From assembly GCA_903892515.1 (NCBI GenBank), contig CAITIS010000088.1, positions 1 through 64,000 of the forward strand: a stretch of DNA of 64,000 bases, read 5' to 3'. This DNA is from an uncultured Planctomycetota bacterium (GTDB lineage Bacteria > Planctomycetota > Phycisphaerae > SM23-33). Numbering within the stretch: the stretch's first letter is position 1; the number at the start of each line of letters is the position of its first letter. Made by a program: the position numbers and the translations under genes. Below are positions 23,874 to 32,642 of the stretch, one piece after another. The notes under the pieces were generated by a model. It made no database searches, was not told where the DNA came from, and saw only the letters and a program-made list of their open reading frames with translations.

Positions 23874-24686
23874 ATGGGCCACAGCGCGCGATATGAACTG
23901 AAGTACGTGATCGAAGAAGCCCGGGCTGTGGCCGTGGCCGACTTCGTGAGCAGCTACATGCGGCCGTCGGACTTCAACGGCGATGGCCCGGTCCGCGGGC
24001 ACCCGGTTGTCAGCCTGTACATGGACTCGCCGGACTGTTTTTTCTACCACCAGGCGTACACGGGGCATAAGAACCGGATGAAGCTGCGTATCCGGTTCTA
24101 CGATGACGACTGGTCGCGCCCGGCCTTTCTGGAGATCAAGCGGCGGGCCAGCGACGTGATCTGCAAGGATCGGGCGATGATCACGCGCGAAGGCGTGCGG
24201 CAGATTCTGTCGGAGGGTTGGCCGGCGCAACCCTTCTGGCCGCAGGACGCATGGCTGATCCACGGCAAAAAGCGGCAGGACGTCAGCGATGACTTCTGGC
24301 GTTTCGCCAACCTCAAGCGGGCTCGCGGAATGATCTATGTTTCCTACATCCGCGAGATATGGGAAGCGCCGGATGACGATGAATTGCGCGTGACTTTCGA
24401 CAGGTACGTTCGCGGCAGCACGTACGACGGCAGCGGGCGGCTGAGCCTGCCACGGTACGGCTGGCGGCCATACATGCCGCCGTACATGGCGCCATTTCGC
24501 GACGACAACGTCGTGCTGGAACTGAAATTCGACGACAAGGCCCCGAAGTGGATGTTCGATTTGGTGAGGATCTTCAATTTGCAGCGGATACCGGTGTGCA
24601 AGTATACCGCGTGCATATACGCCGCCGGGCTGCAGTGGGGCAAGCCGGTACGCAGGGAAAACGAAGAGGAGTTGATGCTGATATGA
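23874..24686 (+). CDS. VTC-domain protein (polyphosphate polymerase-like)
   Basis: The tunnel-fold motifs of VTC proteins are present: RYELKYVI near the start, VSLYMDSPD, MKLRIRFYDDD, FLEIKRR, then VVLELKF near the end. In yeast Vtc4 these strands line the active tunnel that transfers phosphate from ATP to polyphosphate; basic and acidic residues on them are kept here. At 270 aa it is the bare domain. It follows the methyltransferase by three bases, and its stop overlaps the start of a DUF4956 membrane gene, a pairing often seen in bacteria. Polyphosphate synthesis is a family-based guess; other nucleotide-using reactions are possible. Confidence 0.9.
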   Translation: MGHSARYELKYVIEEARAVAVADFVSSYMRPSDFNGDGPVRGHPVVSLYMDSPDCFFYHQAYTGHKNRMKLRIRFYDDDWSRPAFLEIKRRASDVICKDRAMITREGVRQILSEGWPAQPFWPQDAWLIHGKKRQDVSDDFWRFANLKRARGMIYVSYIREIWEAPDDDELRVTFDRYVRGSTYDGSGRLSLPRYGWRPYMPPYMAPFRDDNVVLELKFDDKAPKWMFDLVRIFNLQRIPVCKYTACIYAAGLQWGKPVRRENEEELMLI

Positions 24687-25387
24687 ATACCTGGCAAGCT
24701 TGGCAGGACATTTTGCTTAACGGCAACGCTGGCGTGACGTCGGTAGGCGCGGGCAATGTAGTGCTTATGATGCTGCTGTCGTTCGTGCTGGGAATGGTGA
24801 TCGCCTACGTGTACATGTGGACGCACGAGGGAATTTCGTATTCCCGCACGTTTGCCGCCTCGCTGGTGGCGCTGCCGCTGCTGGTGGCCATGATGATGAT
24901 GCTGATGGTCGGCAGCTTCGTGATGGCCTTGGGGCTGTTCGCGGTCTTCGGCGTCATCCGCTTCCGAAATGTGCTGAAGGACACCCGTGACACGCTCTTT
25001 ATCCTGTGGGCCATCTTGGAAGGCCTGGCGGTGGGCAACTGGCACTATTCCACCGCGGTGCTGGCGCTACTGGGGGCCTCGGCGGTGTTCGTGTTCATTC
25101 GCATGGCCTCCTTCGGCACGCGGAATCGGTACGACGCGGTGCTGACGGTGCGGATAACCGGCGATACGGCCGTCAGCGGTGCGGCGCTGCGGAAGTTGCT
25201 GGTCCGGCACGCCGCAAGGCGGACCTTGGCCAGCGAACGACGGACCGCCGGCCAGGGGCTGGATGTGACCTACCGCCTGCTGCTGCGCGACCCGCTGCGC
25301 AGCGAGGAACTTCGCGCGGAGCTTGCAGGCGTGGAAGGTTTCCAGAACGTTTCGTTGTACATGCACGATGATGAAGCGGAGATCTGA
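24683..25387 (+). CDS. DUF4956 membrane protein
   Basis: Hydrophobic helices lie at about residues 22-45, 54-90 and 112-140, followed by a cytoplasmic alpha/beta domain of some 95 residues. The sequence between helices, FGVIRFRNVLKDTRDT, is the conserved core of DUF4956. These proteins are found beside VTC-domain proteins and are thought to be their membrane partners. The start overlaps the VTC stop (ATGA), and a GAGGAG lies 11 bases upstream. It appears to be the last gene of the 18-25 kb train. Function is not known for any member. Confidence 0.85.
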   Translation: MNTWQAWQDILLNGNAGVTSVGAGNVVLMMLLSFVLGMVIAYVYMWTHEGISYSRTFAASLVALPLLVAMMMMLMVGSFVMALGLFAVFGVIRFRNVLKDTRDTLFILWAILEGLAVGNWHYSTAVLALLGASAVFVFIRMASFGTRNRYDAVLTVRITGDTAVSGAALRKLLVRHAARRTLASERRTAGQGLDVTYRLLLRDPLRSEELRAELAGVEGFQNVSLYMHDDEAEI

Positions 25388-25441
25388 CGGAGCGGCGTTA
25401 CGTTCGGCGGCCTCGCTGCTAGCCGCAAGGCGCAGACGCAA

Positions 25442-26527
25442 ATGACCAAATTGTCCTTCCTCGCATTGTTCGTGCTTTCGGCCATCAGCATGGCTGGATG
25501 CGGCACACCGGCGGCGCCGAGACCGGCGGTCTCGGTTAACGAAAAAATCGGCCTATACGTCACGCCGCCAGGCATGAACACCCCGCACTTTCCGGTTGGC
25601 TACGCCCAGGCCGTCAAGACGCTCAAAGGTTACGCTCGCACGGTGTGGGTGCTGGAGAGCTGGCGTGACATTGAAGTCGCCGACGGCCAGTACGACTGGG
25701 CCAGTCTCGACCAGCGAATCGATGAGGCCGTGACGAACGGGTTTGATGTGGGCATCCGGGCCCAGATCGTTCTATGCGGCAACAACGCCAAGAAAGAATT
25801 CGTGGCCATCTCGCGCGTCCCGACGTTTGTCGGCGACATGTCCTCTGCCGGTTTTGCGGCAAAGGCCCAACGCTTCTACGGCGCCTTGGCGCAGCGGTAC
25901 AAGGGCAAGGCCCGCTACATCGCCGTCGGCAACAGCGTCAACAAGTACTTCGACCGGAATCCCACGGAGTGGGAGGGGTTCAAGAAGGCGTATCCCGGCA
26001 TCGTCAGGACCATTCACGCCGCGGACCCAAAGGTAATCGTTCTGTCCGACCTTGTCTGCGGCGGCGAGTATTACCAGGACAAGGACAAGCTGCAAAAGTA
26101 CCTGGACTTCTTCGGCCAATCGGAGGACGACGGTTTCGGGTTCATCTTGTACTTCATCACGAAGGTCTTCTACGGCGGCTTCGCGAACTTCAATCAGGCC
26201 CGTCTGAGCGAGGTCCTAGACGAGTTGCACGCAAGATGCGGCAGCAAGAATATCTACCTGATCGAGACCTCGTGCTTTTCCAGGAACCCGAATACTGGTA
26301 AGGACATGTCGGCCGTTCAGGCACAGTACGTGGACATGCTGATCCGCATGGCCGTGGCGAAGGACTACATCATCGGCCTGTCCTGGTGGCAGCTGTACGA
26401 CGCCAGGGACGCTCCGGGCGTGCCGTGGGACGTCAAGGCCAGCTTCGGGCTGTTTGACTCCGCCGGCAAGCCCAAGCCCGCCTGGGCCACGTGGCAGCAA
26501 CTCTGCACCCTGCGGAAATCACCGTAG
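25442..26527 (+). CDS. Glycoside-hydrolase-like lipoprotein with altered acid/base site
   Basis: A lipoprotein signal peptide ends at Cys20 (SMAGC). The body looks like a TIM-barrel glycosidase of clan GH-A: VWVLESWRDIEVADGQYDW early, then a strand YIAVGNSVNKYF, where the expected Asn-Glu acid/base pair reads Asn164-Ser165, and later IYLIETSCFS with the nucleophile candidate Glu275. A full-strength glycosidase would need the missing Glu, so it may be a binding protein or a transglycosylase variant. It sits 54 bases after the DUF4956 gene on the same strand and may belong to that set. It ends five bases from a convergent oxidoreductase. Confidence 0.65.
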   Translation: MTKLSFLALFVLSAISMAGCGTPAAPRPAVSVNEKIGLYVTPPGMNTPHFPVGYAQAVKTLKGYARTVWVLESWRDIEVADGQYDWASLDQRIDEAVTNGFDVGIRAQIVLCGNNAKKEFVAISRVPTFVGDMSSAGFAAKAQRFYGALAQRYKGKARYIAVGNSVNKYFDRNPTEWEGFKKAYPGIVRTIHAADPKVIVLSDLVCGGEYYQDKDKLQKYLDFFGQSEDDGFGFILYFITKVFYGGFANFNQARLSEVLDELHARCGSKNIYLIETSCFSRNPNTGKDMSAVQAQYVDMLIRMAVAKDYIIGLSWWQLYDARDAPGVPWDVKASFGLFDSAGKPKPAWATWQQLCTLRKSP

Positions 26528-26532
26528 CGTCG

Positions 26533-27546
26533 CTACGCCCTGATCTCGACCCGTCGGCCCTTCTTGGCGCTATCGATGGCGGCAAAGACCATGGCCAGGC
26601 TCTTGATATTGTCGTGGCACTCGGTCTGCGGTTTTGCCCCGGTACGCAGGTACTCGAGCATCTCACGCAGGCTGCCGTGCATGCCGGCGAATTGCAGACT
26701 TGGCGGCGGCACGGGCACGTCGGCGAGCGGGCGGTGGAAGCCTTCGCTGCCGGCGACGACCTGGCCGCGGGGCGGCTGGTCCTTCTCCATCAGCATCGTG
26801 CCGCGCTCGCCGATGATTCGCCAATCGCCGTTCCAGCTTGTGTGACAGCCTTCGGCGCACCAGCTGCCGCGGAAGGTGAAGACGACTCCGCCGGTCATTT
26901 CAAAGATGCAACTGGCGGCTGCGGCGCCGGCGTACCACGAGCCGGCAGGATTGAATTCCTTGGCGTACACGGCCAGGGGGTCTGAGCCGCTGAGATACCG
27001 GGCCAGGTCGAACTGGTGAATGGCCATGTCCAGGATCAGCGGGCTGGGCATGGCGTCGCGGAAGCCGCCGAAGTGGGCGCCGATGTAGAAGTCGCAGTTC
27101 ATCGCGGCCACCTGGCCGATGGCGCCGCCGGCAATGATCTGGCGCGTGAGGGCGTGGTTGGCGTCCCAGCGGCGGGATTGGCTGACCATGTACAACTTGC
27201 CGCTCTTGTCGGCTGTGGCCACCATTCGTCGAGCCTGCGACATGCTGTCGGCCATTGGCTTTTCGCCGATGACCGGATAGCCGGCTCTGAGGGCCTTGCA
27301 GGTCACGTTGCAGTGAGCGGCGGGGATCGTCAGGTCCAGCACGAAATCGGGCTTGGTTCTTCGCAGGGTGGACGACAGGTTGGCAGAGGCGTGGCAGCCC
27401 AGAGCGTACTTGTCAATCTGGCTGCGGGCGTTGTCCAAGTTCAGGTCCACCACGCCGGCGACGGTCACGCCCTCGGCCAACAGCGGCGGGAACCAGGCAT
27501 TGGAGATGCTTCCGGCCCCGACAACCACAACTCGTTCGTTTGCCAT
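26533..27546 (-). CDS. Gfo/Idh/MocA family oxidoreductase
   Basis: An N-terminal Rossmann fold (VVVVGAGSISNAWFPPLL) and the EKP motif (VIGEKPMADS, Lys near residue 98) identify an NAD(P)-dependent sugar or inositol dehydrogenase. The C-terminal half has the family beta-sheet with a DMAIHQFD segment where substrate-binding His and Asp are expected. GGAGG five bases upstream supports the ATG of MANERV; four codons further upstream is another in-frame start. Planctomycetes carry many such genes. The substrate cannot be told. A palindromic repeat lies directly upstream. Confidence 0.9.
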   Translation of the reverse strand: MANERVVVVGAGSISNAWFPPLLAEGVTVAGVVDLNLDNARSQIDKYALGCHASANLSSTLRRTKPDFVLDLTIPAAHCNVTCKALRAGYPVIGEKPMADSMSQARRMVATADKSGKLYMVSQSRRWDANHALTRQIIAGGAIGQVAAMNCDFYIGAHFGGFRDAMPSPLILDMAIHQFDLARYLSGSDPLAVYAKEFNPAGSWYAGAAAASCIFEMTGGVVFTFRGSWCAEGCHTSWNGDWRIIGERGTMLMEKDQPPRGQVVAGSEGFHRPLADVPVPPPSLQFAGMHGSLREMLEYLRTGAKPQTECHDNIKSLAMVFAAIDSAKKGRRVEIRA

Positions 27547-27564
27547 AGCGACCTCCACAAGCTA

Positions 27565-27620
27565 CACAGCCGAGGGCGGCTGTGCTACGAAATGCACGGC
27601 CAAGGGCGGCTGTGCTACGC
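27565..27620. repeat. Dispersed palindrome, two neighbouring copies
   Basis: CACAGCCGAGGGCGGCTGTG followed by CTACG, then a second decayed copy GGCCAAGGGCGGCTGTGCTACG. The core is a hairpin with GCCG/CGGC-type arms. The same element is found at 30929, 42618, 49440, 57039 and 59711. Confidence 0.7.
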
Positions 27621-27630
27621 CGACAGCCAT

Positions 27631-28101
27631 CTACTGTGCGAACATGTCTTCCTTCTGCCCTGACGCCGTCTGGTCGAGAGGCACTTGCAGCGGCTTGGGC
27701 AGGTAGGTGTTCAACTGCCGGCAGATCTTCTTCAGGCTGGCGCTGTCGCCGGGGCTGCCATGCAGGCGGTTTTGCATCACGCCCAGCGAAATGTCGGCCG
27801 ATACGCTTGGCCCCGAGCCGAACGACAGCGTGGAGTCCGCCGTGAAGAAGCCGCTGTTTACAACGGCCTGCTTGAGGGCGGCCATTTCCTTGTCCGACAG
27901 CTTCTTATCCAGCAGCTTCTTGCCGCCGCTGCCTACCATGCCCGAGCCGGACGTGGCCGTCAGCGTGCCATCGGGATCGACGTGATAGGCGATGCTCTGC
28001 GTGTCCACCGCGACGGTCACATCCACCGTCAATGGCCCGGAAGCACAACCCGCGCACAGCGACAACGCCGCCAGCAACGCCAGATTCGCGAGGTATCTCA
28101 T
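27631..28101 (-). CDS. Hypothetical lipoprotein (156 aa)
   Basis: A signal peptide with lipobox LCAGC (Cys19) predicts an outer- or inner-membrane lipoprotein. The mature part has two halves: beta-rich sequence with many Ser, Thr and Gly (residues 22-60), then a helical part ending in a Gln-rich tail. No family is recognised. It stands alone between the Gfo/Idh/MocA gene and the divergent cyclophilin gene. Confidence 0.7.
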   Translation of the reverse strand: MRYLANLALLAALSLCAGCASGPLTVDVTVAVDTQSIAYHVDPDGTLTATSGSGMVGSGGKKLLDKKLSDKEMAALKQAVVNSGFFTADSTLSFGSGPSVSADISLGVMQNRLHGSPGDSASLKKICRQLNTYLPKPLQVPLDQTASGQKEDMFAQ

Positions 28102-28254
28102 GGCCTCTAGGGTACAGCCGAGCCAGTCGCTATTCCAGAGTCGGCGCGATTTAGCTGGCGAAAGCGGCTTTCAACAGCCGATCCTTGCTTTTCACGGCCA
28201 GTGCGGCAAACTATGTGTCTTCGTGGCCTAGAATTCCGTCGGAAAGGCAGGACC

Positions 28255-28893
28255 ATGACAAAACTGTGTCTCTTTTTAGGAATCATCACCATGGCGTGTT
28301 CAGGTTGCTCTAACAAGGACAGTGCGGAACCGGCTCCCCGGAAGGTCGGCACATCCAGTCAGGCGTCGTCGGCCAGTGCCCCAGCCGGAAACCCGGTGGT
28401 CATCATCAAGACCAACCTGGGCACGATCAAGGCCGAATTGTGGGCCGACAAGGCCCCGCAGAGCGTGCAGAATTTCCTGCGCTATACCAATGACGGCCTG
28501 TACGCCGGCACGATCTTTCATCGCGTGATCCCGGGCTTCATGATCCAGGGCGGCGGCTTTACGCCCGAGATGCAACAGAAGAAGACCAACGCGCCCATCC
28601 GCAACGAGGCCCGCACCGACGTCAAGAACAAGCGCGGCACGCTGGCCATGGCCCGCACCAACGTGGTCGACAGCGCCACCAGCCAGTTCTTCATTAACGT
28701 GGCCGACAATGCCTTCCTGGATCACCAGGACGATTCCGTGCGCGGCTTTGGCTATGCCGTCTTCGGCAAGGTTCTTGAAGGCATGGACGTGGTCGACAGG
28801 ATCGTCAACGTGCCCACCGAGACCGTCAGCGGCGGCATGGAAAACGTGCCCGTCAAAGCCGTGGTCATCGAGTCGGTGACGGTACAGAAGTAG
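28255..28893 (+). CDS. Cyclophilin-type peptidyl-prolyl isomerase lipoprotein
   Basis: A lipoprotein signal peptide ends at Cys18 (CSGC); after a Ser/Ala/Pro linker, residues 45-210 are a complete bacterial cyclophilin: [27 protein letters not shown] and [17 protein letters not shown]. The catalytic Arg in FHRVIPGF and the Gln/Phe in SQFFIN are kept, so the enzyme should speed proline isomerisation in the periplasm. The ATG is chosen because it begins the signal peptide. It converges with the MFS gene across a long inverted repeat. Confidence 0.93.
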   Translation: MTKLCLFLGIITMACSGCSNKDSAEPAPRKVGTSSQASSASAPAGNPVVIIKTNLGTIKAELWADKAPQSVQNFLRYTNDGLYAGTIFHRVIPGFMIQGGGFTPEMQQKKTNAPIRNEARTDVKNKRGTLAMARTNVVDSATSQFFINVADNAFLDHQDDSVRGFGYAVFGKVLEGMDVVDRIVNVPTETVSGGMENVPVKAVVIESVTVQK

Positions 28894-28935
28894 GGAAGCC
28901 GGAAGCTGCAATCCGGAATCCGGAACAGCGATACG

Positions 28936-28997
28936 AGCAGGGATGCATGGGATTCACGGGATAAATGTTAATCCCTTGAATCTCCTGCATCCCTGCT
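28936..28997. terminator. Long inverted repeat between convergent genes
   Basis: AGCAGGGATGCA, GGGATTCA and GGGAT pair with ATCCC, TTGAATC and TGCATCCCTGCT across a loop AAATGTTA: arms of about 27 bases with few mismatches. It lies between the cyclophilin and MFS genes and could serve as a two-way terminator, though without a T tract. Confidence 0.55.
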
Positions 28998-30301
28998 CAG
29001 TTTCTTTTGATGAGTCCCAGCCGCTCATATACTGGCTGGGCGGCCTGGCGGAAGCGGCCCAGTCGGGCCAGGAAGACCAGCCCGCACACAATACACAGGC
29101 AGCCGGAGACGAAGTACGCCGACGGGATGCTGTATCTGGCCGCGAAGTGGCCGATCCACAGGCTGCCGAAGGGGGCAGTGCCGACGAAGCTCAGCGTGTA
29201 GAAGCTCATCACCCTGCCGCGTTTGTCGTCGTCGATCATCGATTGCAGCAGCGTGTTGGTGGATGCCATTTGCGTCATGACGCCAAAGCCCAGCAGCACC
29301 AGCAGCCCCAGCGCCAGCGGGACGTAGCGGCAATACGCTAATCCGATCAGCGAGAATCCCAGCAGAATCGGCGCCAAGCCGATCACGCGGTCTAGGCCCA
29401 GGACCGAACGGCGCCTAGCCAAGTACACCGCCCCCAGCAGCGCGCCGAACCCAACCGATGACACCAGCCAGCCGTAAGTCTTCGCCCCGCCGTGAAGGGT
29501 GTGGTCGGCGAAGGCGGACATGAGCGACTGGTACTGGTGGCCGACCAATCCGATGGCCGCCAGCAGCAGGAGCATGTCGCGAATGGGTTCAAACCCGAAG
29601 GCGTAGTTGTAGCCTTCACGCAGGGCGTCCCAGACGTGGCGCGGCGGCATCTTCCGCTTGGCTGCGGGGTTGAACCGCATCATCAGCAGCGCGGCCAGCA
29701 CGGCCAGGTAGCTGATGGCGTTGATGAGAAAGCAATTGGCCTCGCCCACGTAATAGATCAGCACGCCGGCGATGACGGGTCCGATCAGCCGGGCGCCGTT
29801 GAAGATGAAAGAGTTCAGGGCGATGGCGTTGGGCAGGTCTTCGCGACGCTCCAGCATCTCCACGACGAAGGACTGGCGGATCGGGATGTCAAAGCCATTG
29901 ACCAGCCCCAGGAAGGCGGCCAATACCAGCACGTGCCAGAACTGCACCCAGCCCGTGAACACCAGCAGGGCCAGTACGCCGGCCTGCACGAGCGAGAGGC
30001 TCTGCGTCCAGAGCAGCAGGCGATGCTTCCGCCAGCGGTCGGCCACCACGCCGGCAAAGGGGGCCACGGCGAAGGACAGGATCTGGCTGGAAAAGCCCAG
30101 CACGCCCAGCCACAGGGGATTTTTCGTCAGCTGCCACACCAGCCACTGCAGCGCCAGGTTCTGCATCCACGTGCCGACGAGGCTGATGCCCTGGCCGCCG
30201 AAGAAGAGGCGGTAGTTTCGGTTCCCCAATGCGCGGATAGCCGACGTCCTGCCGACGATGGGGGGCGGGGCGGAATCCCTTGGCGGCGACTGCTCGGGCA
30301 T
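28997..30301 (-). CDS. MFS exporter (MFS_3/enterobactin-exporter type)
   Basis: A 434-aa protein with about twelve hydrophobic helices. The loop between helices 2 and 3 reads GVVADRWRKHR, the MFS signature, and the N-terminal NRNYRLFFGGQGISLVGTWMQNLALQW is typical of the MFS_3 group that includes enterobactin exporters and related drug efflux proteins. The ATG of MPEQSPP has GGAG five bases upstream; further upstream frame lacks a site. It is not in an operon with biosynthetic genes, so the substrate is unknown. Confidence 0.9.
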   Translation of the reverse strand: MPEQSPPRDSAPPPIVGRTSAIRALGNRNYRLFFGGQGISLVGTWMQNLALQWLVWQLTKNPLWLGVLGFSSQILSFAVAPFAGVVADRWRKHRLLLWTQSLSLVQAGVLALLVFTGWVQFWHVLVLAAFLGLVNGFDIPIRQSFVVEMLERREDLPNAIALNSFIFNGARLIGPVIAGVLIYYVGEANCFLINAISYLAVLAALLMMRFNPAAKRKMPPRHVWDALREGYNYAFGFEPIRDMLLLLAAIGLVGHQYQSLMSAFADHTLHGGAKTYGWLVSSVGFGALLGAVYLARRRSVLGLDRVIGLAPILLGFSLIGLAYCRYVPLALGLLVLLGFGVMTQMASTNTLLQSMIDDDKRGRVMSFYTLSFVGTAPFGSLWIGHFAARYSIPSAYFVSGCLCIVCGLVFLARLGRFRQAAQPVYERLGLIKRN

Positions 30302-30379
30302 GTGTACTCCAAAGCCGCAATTGTAGCGAGTCGGGGCCACGCTACTCAAGAAAGGTCCCGCGCGTCATTCGCCGCAGCC

Positions 30380-30820
30380 CTATTGCGTGAGGTACTCCAG
30401 GCGGTCCTGCACGGCATCGAGATTGACGCGTTTGTTCTGGAAGTCGCCGGTGTCAATCGTGCCGTCGGCGCCGCTGGCGGTGGCCTTCACGTCGCTCAAA
30501 CCGGTTCCGGAAGAGATCACGCCCTTGATCGACCTGTAGTGAGAGGGTTGCTGCAAGTGCTCGCCGGCCGTTGGCGGGGTGTTCTCGCTGCCGGGGGCGA
30601 CGAGCTTCAGGCCAAAGCCATGCGGCAGGAGAAAAGCGTCCCCTTTCAGACGCGCGGCCCTGGGCGGCGCCGCGTCCTTGTTCTCGTCCTTGCTTGCCTT
30701 GTACTTCTTGTAGACGTACTTGGCGGCCTGGCCGGCGACAAACCCTTCGACGGTGCAGCCCGACAGGCACACCGCCAGGAGCGTCACGAACGCCAGGATT
30801 GAAATGCGAACCTGATGCAT
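30380..30820 (-). CDS. Hypothetical lipoprotein (146 aa)
   Basis: A signal peptide with lipobox LSGC (Cys about residue 22) is followed by GFVAGQAAKYVYKKYK and a charged linker, then a domain of about 80 residues with no recognised family. The ATG of MHQVRIS begins the signal peptide; the frame extends 14 codons further without a ribosome site. It lies 79 bases from the MFS start on the same strand and could be transcribed with it. Confidence 0.7.
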   Translation of the reverse strand: MHQVRISILAFVTLLAVCLSGCTVEGFVAGQAAKYVYKKYKASKDENKDAAPPRAARLKGDAFLLPHGFGLKLVAPGSENTPPTAGEHLQQPSHYRSIKGVISSGTGLSDVKATASGADGTIDTGDFQNKRVNLDAVQDRLEYLTQ

Positions 30821-30928
30821 GGCAATACTCGGGGCATTGTAGGTATCAACGTTGAGTCGCAAATCCCGCCCGCATGCAGCAATGCAGCATACCCTGCTTC
30901 ACGGTGCGTGCCAGTTTGCTTCTGGCCA

Positions 30929-30948
30929 CACAGCCGAGGACGGCTGTG
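30929..30948. repeat. Dispersed palindrome (variant copy)
   Basis: CACAGCCGAGGACGGCTGTG, one base different from the copies at 27565 and 42618. It lies between the lipoprotein gene and the end of the LolA-like gene. Confidence 0.6.
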
Positions 30949-30969
30949 GTGCGGGCTTGGGCTGGGCAT

Positions 30970-31824
30970 TTACGGCCGCGGGGTGGCGCCCTCATATGGC
31001 TGGACGCGATACTCCCAATCCTTGGGCGGCTGGGGCAGGTCGAAAGTATCTTTGGGCAGCGTCGGCGGCATCTTGATGTCCTTGAACGTCACCGTTGTGA
31101 TGTTCTCGTTGAGGTCCTTCGTCGCGATCTTGATCGGCAGGCCCGTGTCCTTAGCCACCCACAGCTCGGCCCATTCGAGCTTGACCTGGTCCTTCTTGTC
31201 TGGGCGGGCGACGAGTTTGAGGTAATTCGTGTTGGCCGGATCGTCAGCCTGCGCGGGCCGGGTGCTTACATTGAAGAACCGCAGCACGTTGTCAGCCTTC
31301 TGGCCGAAGGGCACCAGGAAGGGGCCCTGGCCAAGCTGCAGGGCGTTGATCTTTTCGCCCGGTGGGGCCACCTGCTGCTTGATCATCTGCTTGATCTCTT
31401 CCTTGCGGATGGTCAGCCACGAGCCGTCGAAGACAAAGTCCTCCACGCACTGCGCCGCCGGCGTCTTGCCTTCGCCCTGCTTCTTCGTGTCAAAGTGAAT
31501 GCGGAAACGCCCCGGAGCTTCAGCCGTTTCGCCTTGCCAATAGACCTTGCCGTTGTGCTCCTCCGTGTCGCCAAGCTGAAGCATGTTCACATGATAGTAC
31601 AGGTCGGCGATGAGGTTGGGGAACTTCCGCCCGGCCTCGTCCAACCGGTTCAGGATGGCCATGACCACCGGGTCGGCAGCGGGTGCGGAAGATGGCGCAG
31701 CGGGAGCGGGCTGCGATGCCGCTAGCGGCTTTGCAGCCGGAGATGAAGCGGGAGCTGATTCTTGAGCCAGAGCCGCACCCGTCCCAACGACGCAAAACAT
31801 CATCGCGAACATCCATCGCTTCAT
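30970..31824 (-). CDS. Secreted LolA-like protein
   Basis: A signal peptide ends in ALA near residue 20, followed by an Ala/Pro/Ser linker. The mature domain (about 55-275) has the beta-sheet pattern of LolA/LppX-like lipid-binding proteins: a helix with LADLYYHVNMLQ, then strands KVYWQGETAEAPGRFRIHF, a FVFDGSWLTIR strand and a final KLEWAELWVAKDTGLPIKI hairpin. Such folds carry lipids or lipoproteins through the periplasm. AAAGGA lies six bases before the ATG. It ends a group of minus-strand genes with the VTT and ABC genes. Confidence 0.65.
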   Translation of the reverse strand: MKRWMFAMMFCVVGTGAALAQESAPASSPAAKPLAASQPAPAAPSSAPAADPVVMAILNRLDEAGRKFPNLIADLYYHVNMLQLGDTEEHNGKVYWQGETAEAPGRFRIHFDTKKQGEGKTPAAQCVEDFVFDGSWLTIRKEEIKQMIKQQVAPPGEKINALQLGQGPFLVPFGQKADNVLRFFNVSTRPAQADDPANTNYLKLVARPDKKDQVKLEWAELWVAKDTGLPIKIATKDLNENITTVTFKDIKMPPTLPKDTFDLPQPPKDWEYRVQPYEGATPRP

Positions 31825-31835
31825 TGCGAGTCCTT

Positions 31836-32642
31836 TCACGCCGGGCGGCGTTGCTTGAGCTTGCTCATGAGGTATTGTACTACCTTAACCAAGCCCATGA
31901 GAACCGCGATTCCCAGCAGCGCCACCACGGAGATCCAGCCCTTCTTGCCCAGTTCGAAGGTGATGGCGGCGATGATCGCATAGCGAATCCACCGGCCCAG
32001 GAAGTTGGCCGCCACAAACCGGCCAAGCGGGTACTGATGCATGGCCGCGAGCATGCGGGCCACGTCCACCGGCACTGGCAGTATGTTAAAGAACACCAGT
32101 AACTGGAACGGCTGACGCCCGAACCAACGCTCGGCCTTCTGCGAGAATCGGCTATTGCGGAGCTTGGCCACACCGCGGTGTCGCAGCAGCAGCGTGAAGA
32201 TGTGAAAGTCCGTCACGTTGGCCACGGTCGAGGCCGCCGCTCCGATGGTCGCCACCAGCAGCGTCGTAACCCACAGGCTCGGGCTGATGGCCACATTTCG
32301 CATCGCCAGGGCGGCGATGATCCAACCCGTGTTCAAGGGCAGGAACGTCATCGACGCCGACATGTACAGTGCGTAGATAAGCAATTTGAGGGCCTGCTGG
32401 GACGGATTGTTGTACTGGCCGAACTGGATAATGATGATGTCCTGCAACATCCTGAACTGGCCGTGCAGCAGCAGAGTAATATCGCCGGCAACCGCGTCCT
32501 TAAGCGAAGCTGGCTGCCCCCGCCACAACAGGAGAATCGCCGCCGCCAAGCCTGCCATGTACAGGCCATACATGAGGAACCACCGGCGCAGTTTGAGCTG
32601 GTCGGGCGGTGGGGCGTTAAGCGTGTTCAAAGATCCGCCCAT
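31836..32642 (-). CDS. VTT (DedA/SNARE-associated-like) membrane protein
   Basis: Six or so hydrophobic helices span the 268 residues. The segment FFNILPVPVDVARMLAAMHQ, followed by a Gly-Arg-X-X-Arg-Tyr turn (LGRWIRY), resembles the conserved core of VTT/DedA membrane proteins, some of which move lipids between leaflets. It overlaps the end of the ABC ATPase gene by 26 bases and precedes a LolA-like gene, so an envelope lipid role for the group is reasonable, though inferred. Confidence 0.65.
   Translation of the reverse strand: MGGSLNTLNAPPPDQLKLRRWFLMYGLYMAGLAAAILLLWRGQPASLKDAVAGDITLLLHGQFRMLQDIIIIQFGQYNNPSQQALKLLIYALYMSASMTFLPLNTGWIIAALAMRNVAISPSLWVTTLLVATIGAAASTVANVTDFHIFTLLLRHRGVAKLRNSRFSQKAERWFGRQPFQLLVFFNILPVPVDVARMLAAMHQYPLGRFVAANFLGRWIRYAIIAAITFELGKKGWISVVALLGIAVLMGLVKVVQYLMSKLKQRRPA

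Noticed and set aside
22677-24263. A 528-codon minus-strand frame opposite the ITPase-HIT, methyltransferase and VTC genes
   Set aside because: The three plus-strand genes carry clear catalytic motifs; the opposite frame has none.
29492-30802. A 436-codon plus-strand frame opposite the MFS exporter
   Set aside because: Gln/His/Val-rich composition without membrane helices; the MFS frame on the other strand is clear.
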